NCBI GenBank assembly: GCA_950071875.1
Contig: CATMNW010000104.1
Location: forward strand, 1-7,843
DNA: 7,843 bases
Origin: an uncultured Erythrobacteraceae bacterium
GTDB taxonomy: Bacteria; Pseudomonadota; Alphaproteobacteria; Sphingomonadales; Sphingomonadaceae
Direction: 5' to 3'
Positions 4,529 through 7,843 of this stretch are shown here, in pieces. The notes below the pieces were generated by a model. The model was not told the origin of the DNA, made no database searches, and saw nothing but the letters and a program-made list of their open reading frames with translations. Within the stretch, counting starts at the first letter, position 1, and each line of letters starts with the position of its first letter. The translations under genes were made by a program, and so were the position numbers.

Positions 4529-7465
4529 ATGCTCTCTGTAGCCAATGTCCGTACTGCTGGCGGCGCTGCCAATTACTTTGCCGCCGACAATTACTATACC
4601 CGCGCCGATGCCGAGAGGTCGGGTCAATGGCTTGGCAAAGGCGCGGAGACGCTTGGATTGCGAGGCGTTATCGAGGCCTCGCAGTTCGAGGCCGTGCTCA
4701 AGGGCATGCTGCCCGATGGCAGCCGTGTCGGGAGCGATAACAGGGCGCATCGCGCCGGCACCGACCTCACTTTCTCGATGCCCAAGAGCTGGTCCATCCT
4801 TGCCCTCGTCGGCGGCGACAGACGTATCCTCGATGCCTACGGCGCGGCCGTCCGCGAGACGCTGGCCTGGGCCGAGAAGAATCTCGCCGAAACCCGCATG
4901 GAAGTCCGCGGCAAGGAACGGGTGGTCGCGACGCGCAATCTCGTGATCGGGCTGTTCCAGCACGATACGAACCGCAATCAGGAACCCAACGCGCACTTTC
5001 ACGCCGTGGTTGCCAATGTCACCCAGGGACCCGATGGCAAATGGCGAGCGCTGAGGAATGACAAGATCTGGGAGCACAATACGCTGCTCAATGCCATGAC
5101 CATGGCGCGCTTCCGTCTGGCGGTCGAAAAGCTCGGCTACCAGGTTGGGGAATACGGCAAGCATGGCAATTTCGAAGCGGTGGGCGTTCCTAAACCCGTG
5201 CGTGATGCCTTCAGTTCGCGCCGCGCCGAGATCCTCGACAAGCTTTCAACGATGGAGAGCACGGGCCTCGCGGCGCGTAACGCGGCCAATCTGATGGCCC
5301 GGGCGGACAAAGGCCCGGTGGCAGACCGCCGGGCTCTCGTGAACCAATGGCGTGAGGCAGCCGCTCAGCTGGACTTTGATCCGAGACTTGTCATTGCGCA
5401 GGCCAATGCACGGGCCGCCACCGACATTGGCTCCGTCTCCGGAATTGGAAATTCGGTCCGATCGATCGGTCAGCGGGCGCGCCTTTTGGCTGCGACCTTC
5501 GCGGAGCGTCTGGGGCTACGTCAGGGCGACCCGCTTGTGCCCCGCGACATGGGGCGCAGGACGCCCGAGCAGATCGCGGCGGTTCATGCGGTTGCATCGG
5601 CAATCCGGCATTTGGGCGAGCGCGAGGCGGCGTTCTCGCGGACCGAAATATATCGCTCAGCGCTAGGCTTCGCCTTGCCCACTACTCTTGCCGATATCGA
5701 ACATCGCGTCGACCAGTTGCTGCGCCAGGGCTACCTGCAAAAAGGCAAGGGTGCAGATCGGCATCTTGTCACAACCCGCCATGCGATCGGGCTCGAGCAG
5801 CGCATCATCGCCGCCGTCGAAACCGGACGTGGCCATGGGGCTGCCGTGGTCGAAGCTGATGTGGCCGGAGAGCGGCTACAGGCGCTCTCTCAGCTCAAAT
5901 ATGGCCTGACCTTGAACCCTGGCCAGGAAGGGGCAGGGCGCCTGCTTCTCGCCTCCCACAACCGGATCGTCGCGATTCAAGGCGTAGCTGGCGCAGGCAA
6001 GAGTACCGTTCTCAAACCCGTTGCAGACATCTTGCGCGAGGAAGGCAAGTCCGTGCTCGGGCTCGCAGTCCAGAACACGCTGGTGCAGATGCTCGAGCGT
6101 GACACCGGCATACCCTCGATGACGGTTGCGCGCTTTTTACGCCAACATCAGGGTCTTCTGGAAGGAGCAGACCAGGCGAGGCTTGCCGAAGCCCGCGCGT
6201 CTCTGCGCGGAACCACGGTGCTGCTCGACGAAGCCTCGATGGTCGGCAATGCCGACAAGGAAAAGCTGGTGCGCCTCGCCAACCTGCTTCAGCTCGACCG
6301 CTTCGCCAGCATAGGGGACAGGAAGCAATTGGGCGCTGTCGATGCGGGCAAACCCTTCGACGTCATGCAGAAGGCAGGCGTCGAAACGGCCACCATGAAC
6401 ACCAATCTCCGGGCCCGCGATAAGGCGCTGCGCGACGCTCAATATGCAGCGCAGGGCGGAAATATCGACGAGGCCTTACGACATCTTGGCCCGCATGTCG
6501 TCGCGTCGGGAAATACAGCTTCCGTCGACGCCGCGGCGGCCTGGCTATCGCTTTCACCTGCTGAGCGTGAGGTGACCGCGATCTATGCGTCGGGTCGCAA
6601 TTTGCGCGGACAGGTGAATGAAGCCGTCCAGACTGGGCTCAAGGCCAATGGCGAATTGGGACCGGGTTCTTTGGGTCTCACAGTGCTGTCGCGCGTCAAC
6701 CTGACGCGTGAGGAAATGCGCTATGCGCGCAGCTATGCGGCCGGCATGGTGCTCGAAGTCGACCGCCGGCAAAGGGGGCAGGGCCTTCAGAGAGGGCGCT
6801 ATGAGGTGATCGCGACCGATCCCTCCCGCGAACGCGTGATGCTGCAGAACGAGCGGGGCAAGCGCTTTGAATTCCGGCCGGGCCAGATGCGACCGCAGGG
6901 TGAGCAGGATCCGCTGCGTCTGTTTGAGGTTCGCCCACTAGAAATCCACGATAGTGACCGCATTCGCTGGACGGCGACCGATCACAAGCGCGGCCTGCTC
7001 AACGCCGATCAGGCGCGCATAGTGGCGGTTGATCCGAAGGGTGTCACAGTGAAAACGTCGCTTGGCGCCGAACACCTGCTGGGGCTGGGCGACCCCATGC
7101 TCGAGCGTCTTGATCTCGCCTACGCGCTCAATGCGCACATGGCGCAGGGTCTGACCTCCGACCGCGGGATCGCCGTCATGGATAGCCGCGAACGCAATCT
7201 TGCCAATCAGCAGACATTTCTCGTGACGATAACCCGCCTGCGCGATGGTCTGATCCTGTTTGTCGACAATGCGGGCAAGCTCGAAGCAGCTGTTGAGCGC
7301 AATCCGGGAATGAAGCGCTCGGCGCTCGAAACGGTCAATCAGCTGCGGGATGCGGCTGCATCCGGGCTGGCGAAGGACAAGGCGCCTGATCGTTCGCAAG
7401 AACCGGCTCGCGAGCCGCCCGAACTCGATCGCTCGATCACCAAGCCTTTCGAAATCGGGATCTGA
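4529..7465 (+). CDS. traI: MOBF conjugative relaxase-helicase (TraI/TrwC family)
   Basis: This encodes 978 residues, close to TrwC (about 966) and far shorter than F TraI (about 1756). It starts M-L-S-V-A-N-V-R-T-A-G, the family's canonical N-terminus; GGAG (4516-4519) lies 9 bases upstream. The relaxase domain (about 1-300) has the tyrosines Y16, Y22 and Y23, with F at 17 where F TraI has a second adjacent Tyr. Asp79 lies in T-D-L-T-F-S-M-P-K-S. The metal-binding histidines are H145, H156 and H158 (A-H-F-H-A-V-V). The helicase domain has Walker A G-V-A-G-A-G-K-S-T (485-493), Walker B L-L-D-E-A-S (565-570) and a C-terminal helicase motif with H870 and Q873-G874 (A-H-M-A-Q-G-L-T). It would nick oriT, stay covalently bound to the 5' end and unwind the transferred strand. 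It lacks the extra vestigial helicase and C-terminal domains of F TraI, and its Pro/Glu-rich tail ends K-P-F-E-I-G-I. Identification is secure. Confidence 0.96.
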   Translation: MLSVANVRTAGGAANYFAADNYYTRADAERSGQWLGKGAETLGLRGVIEASQFEAVLKGMLPDGSRVGSDNRAHRAGTDLTFSMPKSWSILALVGGDRRILDAYGAAVRETLAWAEKNLAETRMEVRGKERVVATRNLVIGLFQHDTNRNQEPNAHFHAVVANVTQGPDGKWRALRNDKIWEHNTLLNAMTMARFRLAVEKLGYQVGEYGKHGNFEAVGVPKPVRDAFSSRRAEILDKLSTMESTGLAARNAANLMARADKGPVADRRALVNQWREAAAQLDFDPRLVIAQANARAATDIGSVSGIGNSVRSIGQRARLLAATFAERLGLRQGDPLVPRDMGRRTPEQIAAVHAVASAIRHLGEREAAFSRTEIYRSALGFALPTTLADIEHRVDQLLRQGYLQKGKGADRHLVTTRHAIGLEQRIIAAVETGRGHGAAVVEADVAGERLQALSQLKYGLTLNPGQEGAGRLLLASHNRIVAIQGVAGAGKSTVLKPVADILREEGKSVLGLAVQNTLVQMLERDTGIPSMTVARFLRQHQGLLEGADQARLAEARASLRGTTVLLDEASMVGNADKEKLVRLANLLQLDRFASIGDRKQLGAVDAGKPFDVMQKAGVETATMNTNLRARDKALRDAQYAAQGGNIDEALRHLGPHVVASGNTASVDAAAAWLSLSPAEREVTAIYASGRNLRGQVNEAVQTGLKANGELGPGSLGLTVLSRVNLTREEMRYARSYAAGMVLEVDRRQRGQGLQRGRYEVIATDPSRERVMLQNERGKRFEFRPGQMRPQGEQDPLRLFEVRPLEIHDSDRIRWTATDHKRGLLNADQARIVAVDPKGVTVKTSLGAEHLLGLGDPMLERLDLAYALNAHMAQGLTSDRGIAVMDSRERNLANQQTFLVTITRLRDGLILFVDNAGKLEAAVERNPGMKRSALETVNQLRDAAASGLAKDKAPDRSQEPAREPPELDRSITKPFEIGI

Positions 7466-7501
7466 TGCAGCGTCTATCCGCATGCGTTCATATGGCACCG
7501 G

Positions 7502-7530
7502 TTGACTGCTTGTTCTGTTTTTGTTCTCAT
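7502..7530 (+). promoter_or_regulatory. Sigma70-like promoter of the 7538-7798 gene
   Basis: TTGACT (7502-7507) is separated by 17 bases from TCTCAT (7525-7530), a 4-of-6 match to the -10 consensus. The predicted transcript start, 7536-7538, coincides with ATG 7538, so the mRNA may be leaderless. The LexA-type box lies between and partly over these elements. Confidence 0.5.
7512..7526 (+). promoter_or_regulatory. Second perfect alphaproteobacterial LexA (SOS) box
   Basis: GTTCTGTTTTTGTTC is an exact GTTC-N7-GTTC direct repeat. It fills the spacer between the -35 and -10 elements and touches the -10, a normal place for a LexA operator. It is the only other such match I found in the window. 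Confidence 0.65.
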
Positions 7531-7537
7531 GGCGACC

Positions 7538-7798
7538 ATGTCCCGAATCGCCGATGAGATCCTGTTTACGCACATCGAGGTCGCGCTTGCGGTTGCGTCC
7601 GAAGCAACGCTTGTCGGGCTCGGCGCTGACGATCCGCGAACCCAGCGCAATGCTCGTGTCGATCTCGCGCGCCACCTGGTCGAACGCATGCAGGGCTTGG
7701 AGATCGAAGGCGAGGGGAATGCCGGCAGGAGCTCTCAGCCTAGTCTTTTTCCGGACGATCTTTCGCCGATGGGCTGCCCAGCATTGAGACCCGGTTGA
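7538..7798 (+). CDS. Hypothetical 86-residue, putatively SOS-controlled protein with a clamp-binding-like motif
   Basis: This encodes 86 residues starting M-S-R-I-A-D-E-I-L-F. ATG 7538 is chosen because the predicted transcript starts there and no Shine-Dalgarno is visible. ATG 7529 in the same frame lies inside the -10 element and would be untranscribed. Codon use is GC-rich at third positions, as in its neighbours. Residues 2-27 and 34-53 look helical (I-E-V-A-L-A-V-A-S-E-A and V-D-L-A-R-H-L-V-E-R-M). The Gly/Ser/Pro-rich C-terminus holds Q-P-S-L-F (67-71), which matches four of five positions of the bacterial sliding-clamp pentapeptide Q-L-S/D-L-F. I do not recognise the family. Position after traI plus a LexA-type box suggests a DNA-damage-induced accessory protein, perhaps acting at replication forks, but that is inference. 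Long antisense frames over the same bases are judged non-coding. Confidence 0.55.
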   Translation: MSRIADEILFTHIEVALAVASEATLVGLGADDPRTQRNARVDLARHLVERMQGLEIEGEGNAGRSSQPSLFPDDLSPMGCPALRPG

Positions 7799-7843
7799 GG
7801 CAGTTTTGGCTTATTGCAGACGTGTAGGGCTATCTTTGCCCAT

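Noticed and set aside
4415..5164. Minus-strand open frame (249 codons) over the traD-traI junction
   Set aside because: It crosses the junction and lies antisense to the relaxase catalytic domain; no domain or ribosome binding site supports it.
6938..7675. Long minus-strand open frame (245 codons) over the end of traI
   Set aside because: It is antisense to a helicase domain with clear motifs and has no recognisable domain; such shadow frames are common in high-GC coding DNA.
7827..7841. GGGC/GCCC hairpin near the right edge as a terminator for the last gene
   Set aside because: The stem is only 4 bp and no T run is visible before the window ends.

Overview
This is a high-GC window. Its base and codon use, the F-like transfer proteins and two perfect GTTC-N7-GTTC LexA-type boxes together suggest an alphaproteobacterium, most likely a sphingomonad (inferred from style, not from a marker gene). 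It looks like part of a conjugative plasmid or integrative conjugative element and contains the DNA-processing genes for transfer: a relaxosome accessory protein, a coupling protein and a relaxase-helicase.

Layout. Positions 2-136 hold the 3' end of a plasmid-type ssb gene, followed by a strong terminator. Positions 253-483 (minus strand) encode a small coiled-coil protein. The intergenic space 484-809 is rich in palindromes and ends in a hairpin that buries the ribosome binding site of a 78-residue orphan gene (810-1046), which has its own terminator. A 64-residue orphan gene lies on the minus strand at 1149-1343. Positions 1344-1784 contain no convincing gene. This stretch is visibly less GC-rich, has nested inverted and tandem repeats, and is the best candidate for an origin of transfer (oriT). 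It ends in a sigma70-like promoter whose -35 box lies inside a perfect LexA-type box. That promoter faces a tight operon: a ribbon-helix-helix protein (1785-2117), traD (2107-4491) and traI (4529-7465). Just after traI, a second promoter carrying another perfect LexA-type box drives an unrecognised 86-residue protein (7538-7798). No gene is visible in 7799-7843.

How it fits together. The ribbon-helix-helix protein probably binds repeats at oriT. TraI (MOBF) would nick and unwind the DNA, and TraD would couple the relaxosome to a type IV secretion channel encoded elsewhere. SSB would coat single strands. The gene order oriT-accessory-coupling protein-relaxase is that of R388 trwABC, while the sequences of TraD and TraI look F-like.

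The most interesting signal is regulatory. The only two GTTC-N7-GTTC boxes I found by eye both lie in promoters, one at each end of the tra operon. This suggests direct SOS (DNA-damage) control of conjugative DNA processing and of a small companion gene whose product carries a sliding-clamp-like QPSLF motif. This is inference from motifs only.
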